Below are positions 14,149-21,367 of a stretch of 21,367 bases of DNA, piece by piece (the first letter of the stretch is position 1; every line of letters starts with the position of its first letter). Source of the stretch: Chitinophagaceae bacterium (GTDB lineage: Bacteria; Bacteroidota; Bacteroidia; Chitinophagales; Chitinophagaceae); contig JANXWM010000633.1 of assembly GCA_025351145.1 (NCBI GenBank), positions 1 to 21,367 on the forward strand. Reading direction: 5' to 3'. Made by a program: the position numbers and the translations under genes. The notes below the pieces were generated by a model that was not told where the DNA came from, did no database searches, and was given only the letters and a program-made list of their open reading frames with translations.

Positions 14149-16374
14149 TTATTTGCTTTTCTCTAATAAAATTTTCTGCGTAGTAAAGTTGTAGAAGCCA
14201 TCCATTAATTCGAGGAGCTTGGGCCAATTGGCGGCTTTCTCAAAATTGTTGGCGTAGGTGCGGGCAATTTTTATATTTACTGCATCGCCTTCTATGGCGG
14301 CGGTGCTGCTGAAAGAACCTGTTTCGTTGCTGATGGTTTTATTGAGTTCTTCTACGCCTTTGGCATTGTAACCTTTGGGTATATTGATGCTGATATTGTA
14401 ACTGAACGTTCTTGCGCAGGGCATATAAATATCTACGCTGCGTGTGCGCTCTTTATCATCGACCTTTGAATAACTGCCTACGAGTTTGCCTGCTTCGAGA
14501 ATGTAATTATTGCCTGCTTTTTTTACAAAGTTTTCCATACTAAAACTGCTGCTGAACTCGAACGGCGTTTTGGCGCTGAACAATGCGGGCTGGTTTACCT
14601 GGTAAGTTGATACATCTTTTGGTTTGGCATCGAACTGTCCGTTTATTTCGTTGGTGAAATAGGTTTTCTGGTTGCTGCGTTCTTTGGCAAATGCGGCGGA
14701 AAACTCATCTACGAGTTTCTTAGATTTTTTATCATCGTACAATCTTTCCAGTAATTTTTTCTGTGTTACTGCGGTGGCGAGTGAGGCTTCCATATCTTCC
14801 ATCAACAAGAGCTGCATCTGGTCGCCATGCCTTAATGAGCCTGATTGTTTGCAGGTGCGGTTTACCTGCAGCAACTGCATATTGGCGGCATCGAAACTTA
14901 CATTGAGGCTTTCGGCAATACTGTTTTCAGCTGCGGCAGTAACGGGAACTTTACCGCGGCCATCTTCGTAAGTGATGGATTTTTTTTCTTTCTGCGGCAT
15001 GAGTGTAATGGCATCTTCGCCCTGGAAACGTGCGGGTATTTCGTTGAACTGTGTTACAATATCGTCGAAAGCGAGCCAGTACTGTTTGCCTGCATTTACT
15101 TTTACGAGTGCATCGAAATCGCCAATACCGGTTACATTTTTTAAGCTGTTGGAATTGCGGGAGCACACGAGGAAAATAGTGTTATCAATATCGAGCGAAG
15201 TAAGCATGCGGCTTACACTGATGGCACCGATAAGACTGTTTGCGCGGTTGTAATTAATATCGTTGGATACATTGATATTGGTTGTGGGAAAGGAACAGAA
15301 AGTATTGTAGCGCCAGGCATTGTAGAGTGTTTTTACAATACTATCCTGTGATATATCTTTCATTTTCTTTTCGCCGCCAAAATAAGTCTGGGTTAATGTG
15401 AGCGGGTAATAATTAATAAGTCCGCCGGGTGCCTGAAGCGTTTTTTTAAATTGGTCAATAAGGTCGTCGCTAAGGAAACCATGCTTTATTTCGCCACGGT
15501 TAAAATGCGAATACTGGTCTTCTGCTTTTGATACAAACTTGTACTGCACGGTTATATACGGATACTGACGCAGCGCCGAAGTCCATAAACTGCTCTGGAA
15601 TTTGGGTAGGTTTTTTTGAGTGAGTTCGAGTGTAAGGTCGCCATCATCGTTCTTGCCTTCCTTAAATGCCGGGGCACCATTGGCAGAGATATATTCTACA
15701 CCCACATGCTCATCTAACTGCAGCCTTGCAGCGTAATAAAGAATAGGGTAATCGCCACCCATTACAAAAGTGTAAGGCCCCTGTACTTCGGTGCTGTTCT
15801 CCTGCATTTTTTCGATGCGGATGTAATAGTCGAGTATGTCGCCAGTTTGCAAATTGGAAATAGCCAGCTTGCCTTCTTTGGCTTTATCTGTGTTGGTGGT
15901 GAGCACTTCCTCATCGGTGTTTACCACTACTTCTGTGCCGGTTGATTTGATAATTTTCGCGCCGATATAAGTATCTGTTTTATCGTAAATTTTTGTAAAG
16001 CCGGCCACCATTGTCTGGTCGAGTTTCTTGGTATACTCAATGGTTGAATACTCATCGAGCGCGGCTTTATCATTGATCTTTACACGCTCATGGTAAGTTG
16101 TTTGATAGCTGATGCGCTCTGCTGCACCAATAAACAAACTGAATTTTAATTTAAGTTTTGCAGAGTTGATTACCTCAAAAGACCTTGCGATAATTACCGC
16201 GCTTTCATTGTTCATATCCGCAGGAATATCTTTTACCTGGAAAGGTGCAGCTTTTGGATCCCATATTTCTTTTTGTACATCGGCTGCATGTTCTTTGTAT
16301 TTGGCATCTGCCTTTTGCGCAAACACCTGCGCTGAAAATATAAACAAGCCTACTAATGAAATTAATTTCTTCAT
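14149..16374 (-). CDS. Secreted DUF3857-like protein with degenerate transglutaminase region
   Basis: The 741-residue product starts with a signal peptide (MKKLISLVGLFIFSAQVFAQ). Its N-terminal half has a DUF3857-like beta region, including KEGKLAISNLQTGDILDYYI (about 167-186). The central part (about 370-440) corresponds in order to a transglutaminase-like core: ANSLIGAISVSRMLTSLDID, NTIFLVCSRNSN, DFDALVKVNAGKQYWLAFDD. The catalytic Cys of the usual GDCKD/GDCKG motif is absent (the matching place reads RANSLIGA), and no clear His follows. The C-terminal part is DUF3858-like beta structure. It is therefore probably a non-enzymatic partner of the intact paralogue just upstream, from which it is separated by only 7 bp on the same strand. 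It should be periplasmic or surface-exposed. Substrate and role are unknown. Confidence 0.85.
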   Translation of the reverse strand: MKKLISLVGLFIFSAQVFAQKADAKYKEHAADVQKEIWDPKAAPFQVKDIPADMNNESAVIIARSFEVINSAKLKLKFSLFIGAAERISYQTTYHERVKINDKAALDEYSTIEYTKKLDQTMVAGFTKIYDKTDTYIGAKIIKSTGTEVVVNTDEEVLTTNTDKAKEGKLAISNLQTGDILDYYIRIEKMQENSTEVQGPYTFVMGGDYPILYYAARLQLDEHVGVEYISANGAPAFKEGKNDDGDLTLELTQKNLPKFQSSLWTSALRQYPYITVQYKFVSKAEDQYSHFNRGEIKHGFLSDDLIDQFKKTLQAPGGLINYYPLTLTQTYFGGEKKMKDISQDSIVKTLYNAWRYNTFCSFPTTNINVSNDINYNRANSLIGAISVSRMLTSLDIDNTIFLVCSRNSNSLKNVTGIGDFDALVKVNAGKQYWLAFDDIVTQFNEIPARFQGEDAITLMPQKEKKSITYEDGRGKVPVTAAAENSIAESLNVSFDAANMQLLQVNRTCKQSGSLRHGDQMQLLLMEDMEASLATAVTQKKLLERLYDDKKSKKLVDEFSAAFAKERSNQKTYFTNEINGQFDAKPKDVSTYQVNQPALFSAKTPFEFSSSFSMENFVKKAGNNYILEAGKLVGSYSKVDDKERTRSVDIYMPCARTFSYNISINIPKGYNAKGVEELNKTISNETGSFSSTAAIEGDAVNIKIARTYANNFEKAANWPKLLELMDGFYNFTTQKILLEKSK

Positions 16375-16381
16375 TGCATTT

Positions 16382-18262
16382 TTATTTAGCAGTTAAAACA
16401 ACCTGTTCGTTGTATGAGGCGGCCAGTTTTTCTATGTCTTTATTCCATTGAGCAAACTGGCTTTTTTGAAGCTTTGTATTTTTAATGATGATGCTTTTTT
16501 TATACACAAGTTTACCCGGTGGCTGCGTGTAAGTAACAGTGAATTCGTAATTGCTGTTCCTTACTTCTACATTGGGTGGTAAACTTGTTACGGTATAACC
16601 GGAAGGTAAGGTAAGTTCTGTTTCTCTTTCTATATCGGTTTTATGCGGAAACCAGTAATCTAGGCTGCGTTTTGCCGTATCGAAAATAAAGCTGTTCATT
16701 TCTTTACTGAAATCAAGGTCTACATAATACTCTTTACTAAAAGAGGAGACTGCATTTTTATGGTTAACCGAGTAAGAAGCCGTAAGGTCCTCGTCAAAAT
16801 TATTTACATCAGATGTTTTAAAATTGGTAATCACATAATCCTTGTTATCATCAGAAAGATAGCGGATAAACGACTCTTCTGTTTTATCTTTTTTGATGGC
16901 ATTCAGTTGACTGATAATCGTTTCTTTTTCTTCGCCTTTCCATTCGTGTGTGGCGGTTCCTGTTAAGTCGGTGCCGCTGATAGAAAGCTTCCTGCTTTCA
17001 TGATCTATGTTTTGCAAATAACTTGGTGAAGGAATATTGGTAAGAATATATTTATCACCATCTTCCACCAGCACCTGCCTGCCCTGTATACGTTCTGCAT
17101 ATTCATTAAAGCCGAGATAGGTTTCTGTTGCATCGAGAAAATACATTTTGCCCTGGAACTTTAATGCACAGATCATGTGATTATCTACCGAGAGTGACGG
17201 TGTGGAATAATCGTAGGCAATATGGTTGGTACCAATCCATACAAGCCTTGCATCGTAGCCCAGGCTCTTTAATAATTCTTTGGTGGCATTTGCCATTCCT
17301 TTACAGTCGCCGTATTTCTTACGAATCACTTCATTGGCTTTATCGGGTTTAAAACCGGCAATCCCATCTTCAAAAGCCACATAACGCACATTATTCTGCA
17401 TCCAGTAAAAAACAGCTTTTATTTTATCAAGATCATTGGTAAGCCCTGCTGTTATTTCCTGTGCCCTGGCTTTAATAATTGTTTCGTCATTGCCAATATT
17501 ATTTACCAGCTGCCTGTACCATGCATACTGATCGGCTACTGTATTGAAATAAGTTTTCTTTACATTATCAACGGTGGCTTCTTTTGCAAGCACCAGTATG
17601 TGCGGGTAAATATATGTAGGTCCCGGACAGTTACTTTCTCCTTCCCTTGCCGGTAAATTTTTTACGGTGTACGTATAAATATCCGCATCATCGCCTTTAT
17701 CGTAATTGGACGTTTTGGTGATTTGAAATCCTTTAAAATTCATTTCCTTCAGTTCCACTTTCATCCAGCGGGGTACTTTAATATTTACTTCTTTGTTTAA
17801 GATCAAATACGAGTCTGAGAAAAAAATATTAATAAAATAACGGGGATCGGTTACCGTTTTTTTAAACACAACCGAACTGCTGCTTCCCTTCCTTTCAAGC
17901 GGCAATGGAAAATAGCAAACATGCTCATCTGAATAGAAATAATCATCCACATCGTAGTAAGAATATTTTGGTTTTATGTCTTTAGGCTTCTTGCCGTCTA
18001 CGGTAAAATCCACATCATCAATCAACGTTTCATTGTCGTACATTTCAGCGATGGGTATGGTTGTACGGTAATCGTTGCAGTAATAATTAGTAGTTATATT
18101 TTGTTTCACTGCAACGATACCAGCAGATTTCTGCAGCACAAACTCGTACATTTCTTTACTGTCAGAAATTACTACGTTAGAATCTTTTTCAGCGCCAAAA
18201 TTTACACCCGGAAAAAGGATACAGAAAGTTAATAAAAACACGGCCACAATGCTCTTCACCAT
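16382..18262 (-). CDS. Secreted DUF3857/transglutaminase-like protein with intact triad
   Basis: The Met at 18260-18262 gives MVKSIVAVFLLTFCILFPGV, a proper signal peptide; the 18 residues upstream in frame are excluded. The 626-residue product has a DUF3857-type N-terminal beta domain and a helical linker (KARAQEITAGLTNDLDKIKA). A transglutaminase-like core follows with Cys320 in KYGDCKGMANATKELL, His362 in DNHMICAL and Asp377 in YFLDATET, then a C-terminal DUF3858-like beta domain with ETELTLPSGYTVTSLPPN. Bacterial transglutaminase-like proteins of this kind are thought to be cysteine proteases, amidases or cross-linkers; the substrate is unknown. It is first in a two-gene operon with the degenerate paralogue, 7 bp away. 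A candidate promoter lies at 18286-18317. Confidence 0.9.
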   Translation of the reverse strand: MVKSIVAVFLLTFCILFPGVNFGAEKDSNVVISDSKEMYEFVLQKSAGIVAVKQNITTNYYCNDYRTTIPIAEMYDNETLIDDVDFTVDGKKPKDIKPKYSYYDVDDYFYSDEHVCYFPLPLERKGSSSSVVFKKTVTDPRYFINIFFSDSYLILNKEVNIKVPRWMKVELKEMNFKGFQITKTSNYDKGDDADIYTYTVKNLPAREGESNCPGPTYIYPHILVLAKEATVDNVKKTYFNTVADQYAWYRQLVNNIGNDETIIKARAQEITAGLTNDLDKIKAVFYWMQNNVRYVAFEDGIAGFKPDKANEVIRKKYGDCKGMANATKELLKSLGYDARLVWIGTNHIAYDYSTPSLSVDNHMICALKFQGKMYFLDATETYLGFNEYAERIQGRQVLVEDGDKYILTNIPSPSYLQNIDHESRKLSISGTDLTGTATHEWKGEEKETIISQLNAIKKDKTEESFIRYLSDDNKDYVITNFKTSDVNNFDEDLTASYSVNHKNAVSSFSKEYYVDLDFSKEMNSFIFDTAKRSLDYWFPHKTDIERETELTLPSGYTVTSLPPNVEVRNSNYEFTVTYTQPPGKLVYKKSIIIKNTKLQKSQFAQWNKDIEKLAASYNEQVVLTAK

Positions 18263-18285
18263 TTTATATTGTTTAAGGTGTAAAG

Positions 18286-18317
18286 CTAAAATAGACACAT
18301 ATTCTTTTACCGCCAAA
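18286..18317 (-). promoter_or_regulatory. Candidate Bacteroidota-type promoter
   Basis: Read leftward, TTTG (18314-18317) is followed after 20 bases by TATTTTAG (18286-18293). These resemble the Bacteroidota -33 TTTG and -7 TAnnTTTG boxes (one mismatch) at accepted spacing, and leave a leader of about 20 bases before the ATG at 18262. Confidence 0.4.
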
Positions 18318-18361
18318 AAGATTAAACATTCAATAAAGTTTATTGGCCGGGCAAAAAGGAT

Positions 18362-18439
18362 TTGCTGATTTGATAATTTGGTGATGTGCTTATGTAATAC
18401 ATTATCAAATTAACCCATCATCAAATCACCAAATCAGCA
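18362..18439. repeat. GATTTG-rich imperfect inverted repeat
   Basis: GCTGATTTGATAATTTGGTG (from 18364) is mirrored by CATCATCAAATCACCAAATCAGC read from the other side (to 18438). A nested perfect pair is ATTTGATAAT (18368-18377) with ATTATCAAAT (18401-18410). It ends 3 bp before a GCGTCGCAC core. An RNA would fold into a long stem. It may be a terminator-like or repeat element. Confidence 0.5.
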
Positions 18440-18441
18440 TT

Positions 18442-18588
18442 CTTGCGTCGCACTCTTGTACTACAGAATAACTATCAGCTTTTGGCCGCGTTGTTGCAAT
18501 CAACTTTTTTGCTCACGGCTCGTGGCTTGCTCCTTCATGTTCCAAACCCCGCCTCAGGCGGGGCAAGCTGTACAAGAGTGCGACGCAA
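18442..18588. repeat. GCGTCGCAC element, inverted pair (copies 5 and 6)
   Basis: The core is present rightward at 18442-18461 and leftward at 18570-18588, facing each other across 108 bp: a 19-bp perfect inverted repeat. The middle contains the hairpin CCCCGCC-TCA-GGCGGGG (18547-18563) and no gene. The whole 18317-18632 gap consists of these repeats plus a short A/T-rich flank. Confidence 0.85.
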
Positions 18589-18632
18589 CGAAGATGCCAT
18601 TATAATCCAAAGCCGGGTACATCATTTAAACT

Positions 18633-20426
18633 TTAAAAGCAGTACCCGTTTTCTTCAATCATTTTATCTGCAATCCTTCTCCGGGCTGCTTTAGTATTGA
18701 AGGGTCCGGCCCTGGTAAACCGCTTGATTGCCATCTGCATCAGGCGAAGTTCATCACCATCGGCAAAAGCATTTACAGCATCATTGGCGTTTTTATTTAT
18801 GCGGTCTGCTGCATCGAACACATAAGTGCGCATCATATCTGTTTGGAGGGAAGTGGCGGCAGCACCATAATTATCCGTGAGTTTTATAGCACGTAACAAT
18901 GCGCTTTCTGCATTGTAAGTATCAATCAGCGTGTCGGCAATATTCATGAGTATTTCCTGTTCCTTATCAAGGTTCGTCATCAGTTTTTGAATGGCTGCGC
19001 CTGCAACAATTAAAATGACCTTTTTAAAATTGGCAATGCACTTTTTCTCTTTAGCAAAGGGTTCATCGTTATCAGTTTCACCAAAATCCGGAACAGCCAT
19101 TAACTCTTTGCTTACGGCAACCGTTGCCCCCTTAAGATCAAGTGCACCTTTCATTCCACGCTTCAGAAGCATGTCAACAATCAGCATCCGGTTAATTTCA
19201 TTGGTGCCTTCAAAAATGCGGCTGATGCGGCTGTCGCGGTAAGCCCTGCTTATTTCGTACTCATCGCTAAAACCATTGCCACCATGAATTTGCACACCTT
19301 CATCAACTACAAAATCGATTACCTCGCTGCAGAACACTTTCAGCATGGCACATTCAATCGCGTATTCCTCCGCGGCTCCCAAATATGCTTTTTTAAAAGA
19401 TTCGCCTTTGGCTTTTAATTCGGCTTCTTTATCATCGATCATTTTGCCGGTGCGGTACAAAGCTGAATCTGCAACCCATGTGCGGATGGCCATTTCGCCA
19501 AGCTTATGTTTTATGGCACCAAAGTTTGCAATCGATGTTTTGAATTGCTCCCGGGCAATGGCATAACGGACAGAAACTGACGTGTATCTTTTGCTGCAGC
19601 CAAGTGCCCCGGCGGAAAGAATATACCGGCCCGTATTGAGGATATTAAAAGCAATAACATGGCCGCGGCCAATTTCGCCCAGCACATTTTCTACAGGCAC
19701 TTTGCAATTCTGGAAATACAACTGAACGGTAGAAGAACCTTTGATCCCCATTTTATGTTCTTCAGGCCCTTGTGTAAAACCTTCTGTTCCGCGTTCTACA
19801 ATAAATGCGGTGAATTTATCTCCATCTATCTTGGCGAATACATTATAGATATCTGCAAAGCCGCCATTTGTTATCCAGCATTTTTGTCCGTTCAAAATGT
19901 AGTGTTTGCCATCGGCACTTAGTATGGCAGTTGTTTTGGCTCCAAGGGCATCGCTGCCGCTGTTGGGCTCGGTTAATCCATAAGCGCCCTTCCATTCGCC
20001 GGAAGCCATTTTGGGTATATATTTTTGACGTTGTTCTTCGGTTCCAAAATAAAGTATGGGCATGGTGCCAATGCCTTTAGTAGCTCCAAAACTTACCCCG
20101 AAAGAATTTAGTTCAAGCACTTCGCCAATAATACTTCCGGTAATAAAATCTTTTCCCGAACCGCCATATTGTTCGGGACATGTGGCGCCAATTAAACCAA
20201 TTTCGCCGCTCTTTAAAAGTAAGGAAATTAACAGGCCGGGCTCTTTATTATCAATGCGGTCAAGGGCCGGAATTACTTCCTGGTTAAAAAATTGGCGGCA
20301 CATATCCTGTACCATTTTATGTTCTTCAGAAAAGTCTTCGGGAATAAATATTTCAGCAGGGTTGCTTTCTTTTATCAACCATTCGCCGCCTTTTAAAACG
20401 GCAGGTTTTGCGGTATTGTCTTCCAT
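18633..20426 (-). CDS. Long-form acyl-CoA dehydrogenase
   Basis: The 597-residue product catalyses, by family, the FAD-dependent alpha,beta-dehydrogenation of acyl-CoA, the first step of beta-oxidation. Domains in order: N-terminal helical domain (about 30-140), beta domain with GAYGLTEPNSGSDALGAKTT (147-166) and CWITNGGFAD (183-192), and helical C-terminal core with RYAIAREQF (287-295), QIHGGNGFSDEYEISRAYRD (379-398) and RIFEGTNEINR (403-413), where Glu406 is the likely catalytic base. A further 170 residues (about 430-597) form a helical extension like that of VLCAD/ACAD9-type enzymes, typical of the roughly 600-residue Bacteroidota form. A close paralogue lies upstream, but an intrinsic terminator and a repeat pair separate them, so this gene probably has its own promoter. 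Cytoplasmic. Substrate chain length cannot be read from the sequence. Confidence 0.96.
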   Translation of the reverse strand: MEDNTAKPAVLKGGEWLIKESNPAEIFIPEDFSEEHKMVQDMCRQFFNQEVIPALDRIDNKEPGLLISLLLKSGEIGLIGATCPEQYGGSGKDFITGSIIGEVLELNSFGVSFGATKGIGTMPILYFGTEEQRQKYIPKMASGEWKGAYGLTEPNSGSDALGAKTTAILSADGKHYILNGQKCWITNGGFADIYNVFAKIDGDKFTAFIVERGTEGFTQGPEEHKMGIKGSSTVQLYFQNCKVPVENVLGEIGRGHVIAFNILNTGRYILSAGALGCSKRYTSVSVRYAIAREQFKTSIANFGAIKHKLGEMAIRTWVADSALYRTGKMIDDKEAELKAKGESFKKAYLGAAEEYAIECAMLKVFCSEVIDFVVDEGVQIHGGNGFSDEYEISRAYRDSRISRIFEGTNEINRMLIVDMLLKRGMKGALDLKGATVAVSKELMAVPDFGETDNDEPFAKEKKCIANFKKVILIVAGAAIQKLMTNLDKEQEILMNIADTLIDTYNAESALLRAIKLTDNYGAAATSLQTDMMRTYVFDAADRINKNANDAVNAFADGDELRLMQMAIKRFTRAGPFNTKAARRRIADKMIEENGYCF

Positions 20427-20542
20427 AGAATTTTATTTTGGATACAGTGCGACAGATTAAATTTTGAAAAAAACAACTGGTACAAACTTAAAATAAATAA
20501 ATACATTATTAGCCGGTCATTTGAAGCTATGGGAATCGCCTG

Positions 20543-20710
20543 TTGCGTCGCACTCTTGTACGGTTGGAATAATTTTCAACTGCGGGCTGCAGGTAAAAGT
20601 GTCTGCGCAAAAAATCAACAACATCAATATGCAGCCCAAAGCCCCCATTTATTCTTCAGTACAAGAGTGCGACGCAAGAGGCGATGCTATGGAAAACTTC
20701 TGTTGGGTTC
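20543..20710. repeat. GCGTCGCAC element, inverted pair (copies 7 and 8)
   Basis: The core is present rightward at 20543-20561 and leftward at 20659-20678, facing each other across 97 bp. The right copy has the full 52-bp head (20659-20710), matching 765-816 at 48 of 52 positions. The left copy has a related head (GAAGCTATGGGAATCGCC). Between them GGGCTGCA (20584-20591) pairs with TGCAGCCC (20630-20637). No gene is present in the 20427-20780 gap. Confidence 0.85.
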
Positions 20711-20732
20711 AAAAAATGTATTGCCGTAAAAT

Positions 20733-20764
20733 AAAAAAGTCCCGCAAAAAATGCAGGACTTTTT
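20733..20764 (-). terminator. Rho-independent terminator of the upstream acyl-CoA dehydrogenase
   Basis: AAAAAGTCC (20734-20742) pairs with GGACTTTTT (20756-20764), with an inner GCA/TGC pairing around an A5 loop. Read leftward the stem ends in a T-run followed by TATTTTAC. It begins 17 bp beyond the stop codon at 20781. Confidence 0.85.
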
Positions 20765-20780
20765 ATTGCTTGTTTACATA

Positions 20781-21367
20781 CTAAAAACAATATCCGTTCT
20801 CTTCTATCATTTTGTCTGCAACCCTTCTGCGTGCCGCTTTTGTGTTGAAAGGTTCTACTTTGGTAAAACGTTTAATGCCCATGTGCATCATGCGCAGTTC
20901 GTCGCCATCGGCAAAAGCGTTTAGCGCATCTTTTCCGTTTTTATTAATGCGGTCTGCAGCATCGTAAACATAAGTGCGCATCATGTCTGTTTGCAGGGAA
21001 GCGGCGGCAGCGCCATAAGTATCCGTGAGTTTTATTACACGCAGCAAAGCACTTTCTGTGTTGTAAGTGTCGATCATCATGTCTGCAATATTCATGAGGA
21101 TTTCCTGTTCTTTATCCAGGTTCATCATGAGCTTTTGAACTGCTGCACCTGCCACCATTAATATCGCTTTCTTAAAGTTGGCAATGTATTTTTTCTCCTT
21201 TGCAAAAGCCTCGTCGTCGCTGCTGCCAAAGTCTGGTATGCTCATGAGTTCCTTGCTTACGGCAAGTGCCGGCCCCATAAGATTTACAGTGCCTTTCATG
21301 GCACGTTTGAGCAACATATCCACGGTAAGTAAACGGTTTATTTCGTTGGTGCCCTCGTAAATGCGGT
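20781..21367 (-). CDS. Acyl-CoA dehydrogenase paralogue, C-terminal part (cut by window edge)
   Basis: The frame is open to the window edge, so Met at 21321-21323 is internal. The first visible residues read RIYEGTNEINRLLTVDMLLK, containing the catalytic Glu region and matching RIFEGTNEINR of the downstream gene at 18633-20426. About 195 residues are seen, covering the end of the catalytic core and the helical C-terminal extension. By eye it is about four fifths identical to the paralogue and ends with the same ADKMIEENGYCF. Both genes point leftward, separated by a terminator and the inverted repeat pair. A tandem duplication with later divergence is the simplest reading; the two may prefer different acyl-CoA lengths or be expressed under different conditions. 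Confidence 0.95.
   Translation of the reverse strand, partial: RIYEGTNEINRLLTVDMLLKRAMKGTVNLMGPALAVSKELMSIPDFGSSDDEAFAKEKKYIANFKKAILMVAGAAVQKLMMNLDKEQEILMNIADMMIDTYNTESALLRVIKLTDTYGAAAASLQTDMMRTYVYDAADRINKNGKDALNAFADGDELRMMHMGIKRFTKVEPFNTKAARRRVADKMIEENGYCF

Noticed and set aside
18442..18588. Insertion sequence with terminal inverted repeats
   Set aside because: The 108-bp interior has no transposase and no target duplication is evident; a repeat or BIME-like unit is the safer call.
20056..20460. 134-codon plus-strand frame opposite the acyl-CoA dehydrogenase start
   Set aside because: It is antisense to strongly conserved N-terminal dehydrogenase sequence and has no domain features.
20521..20784. 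87-codon plus-strand frame across the repeat pair and terminator
   Set aside because: It is made of the dispersed element and terminator sequence, with no sign of coding selection.

Overview
The window looks like chromosome of a Bacteroidota bacterium, most likely of the Chitinophagaceae or a close relative. Evidence: a type IX secretion (T9SS) C-terminal sorting domain, a hybrid two-component sensor (beta-propeller + Y_Y_Y + kinase + receiver + AraC), paired DUF3857/transglutaminase-like secreted proteins, almost no Shine-Dalgarno sites, moderate-to-low G+C, and intergenic palindromes of the kind common in that group. I recognised no rRNA or tRNA gene, CRISPR array or prophage.

Layout. 1-816: the start of an unidentified leftward gene, then a divergent UmuD-like gene that has lost both catalytic residues and has a 15-bp perfect palindrome upstream. 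1000-2109: a PA0069-type radical SAM protein. 2128-2867: a REP-associated tyrosine transposase (RAYT) gene bracketed by two copies of a long palindrome; a third copy lies at 4115. 2880-3584 (minus): an uncharacterised helical protein, with twelve exactly phased 21-bp repeats upstream of it (3682-3933). 3946-4760: a gene-free stretch packed with dispersed repeats and hairpins.

4761-9692: a minus-strand NTF2-like protein plus acyltransferase operon, a minus-strand tail-fibre/YadA-head-like surface protein with a self-cleaving chaperone domain and a T9SS tail, and a small plus-strand beta protein. The two minus-strand units share a near-identical 5' leader and a similar 3' hairpin. All three units carry a pair of TGTCC-type boxes exactly 21 bp apart, pointing towards their gene, which suggests co-regulation. 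9754-13788 (minus): the large hybrid sensor/regulator.

14149-18262 (minus): a two-gene operon of secreted DUF3857/transglutaminase-like proteins, one with an intact Cys-His-Asp triad and one without. 18633-21367 (minus): two tandem paralogous long-form acyl-CoA dehydrogenases, the upstream one cut by the window edge, pointing to fatty-acid beta-oxidation.

The most distinctive content is a dispersed intergenic element with the core TTGCGTCGCACTCTTGTAC (eight copies, two pairs in inverted orientation), the RAYT/palindrome unit, the catalytically dead UmuD homologue, the shared leader/TGTCC-box regulon candidate and the 21-bp phased array.
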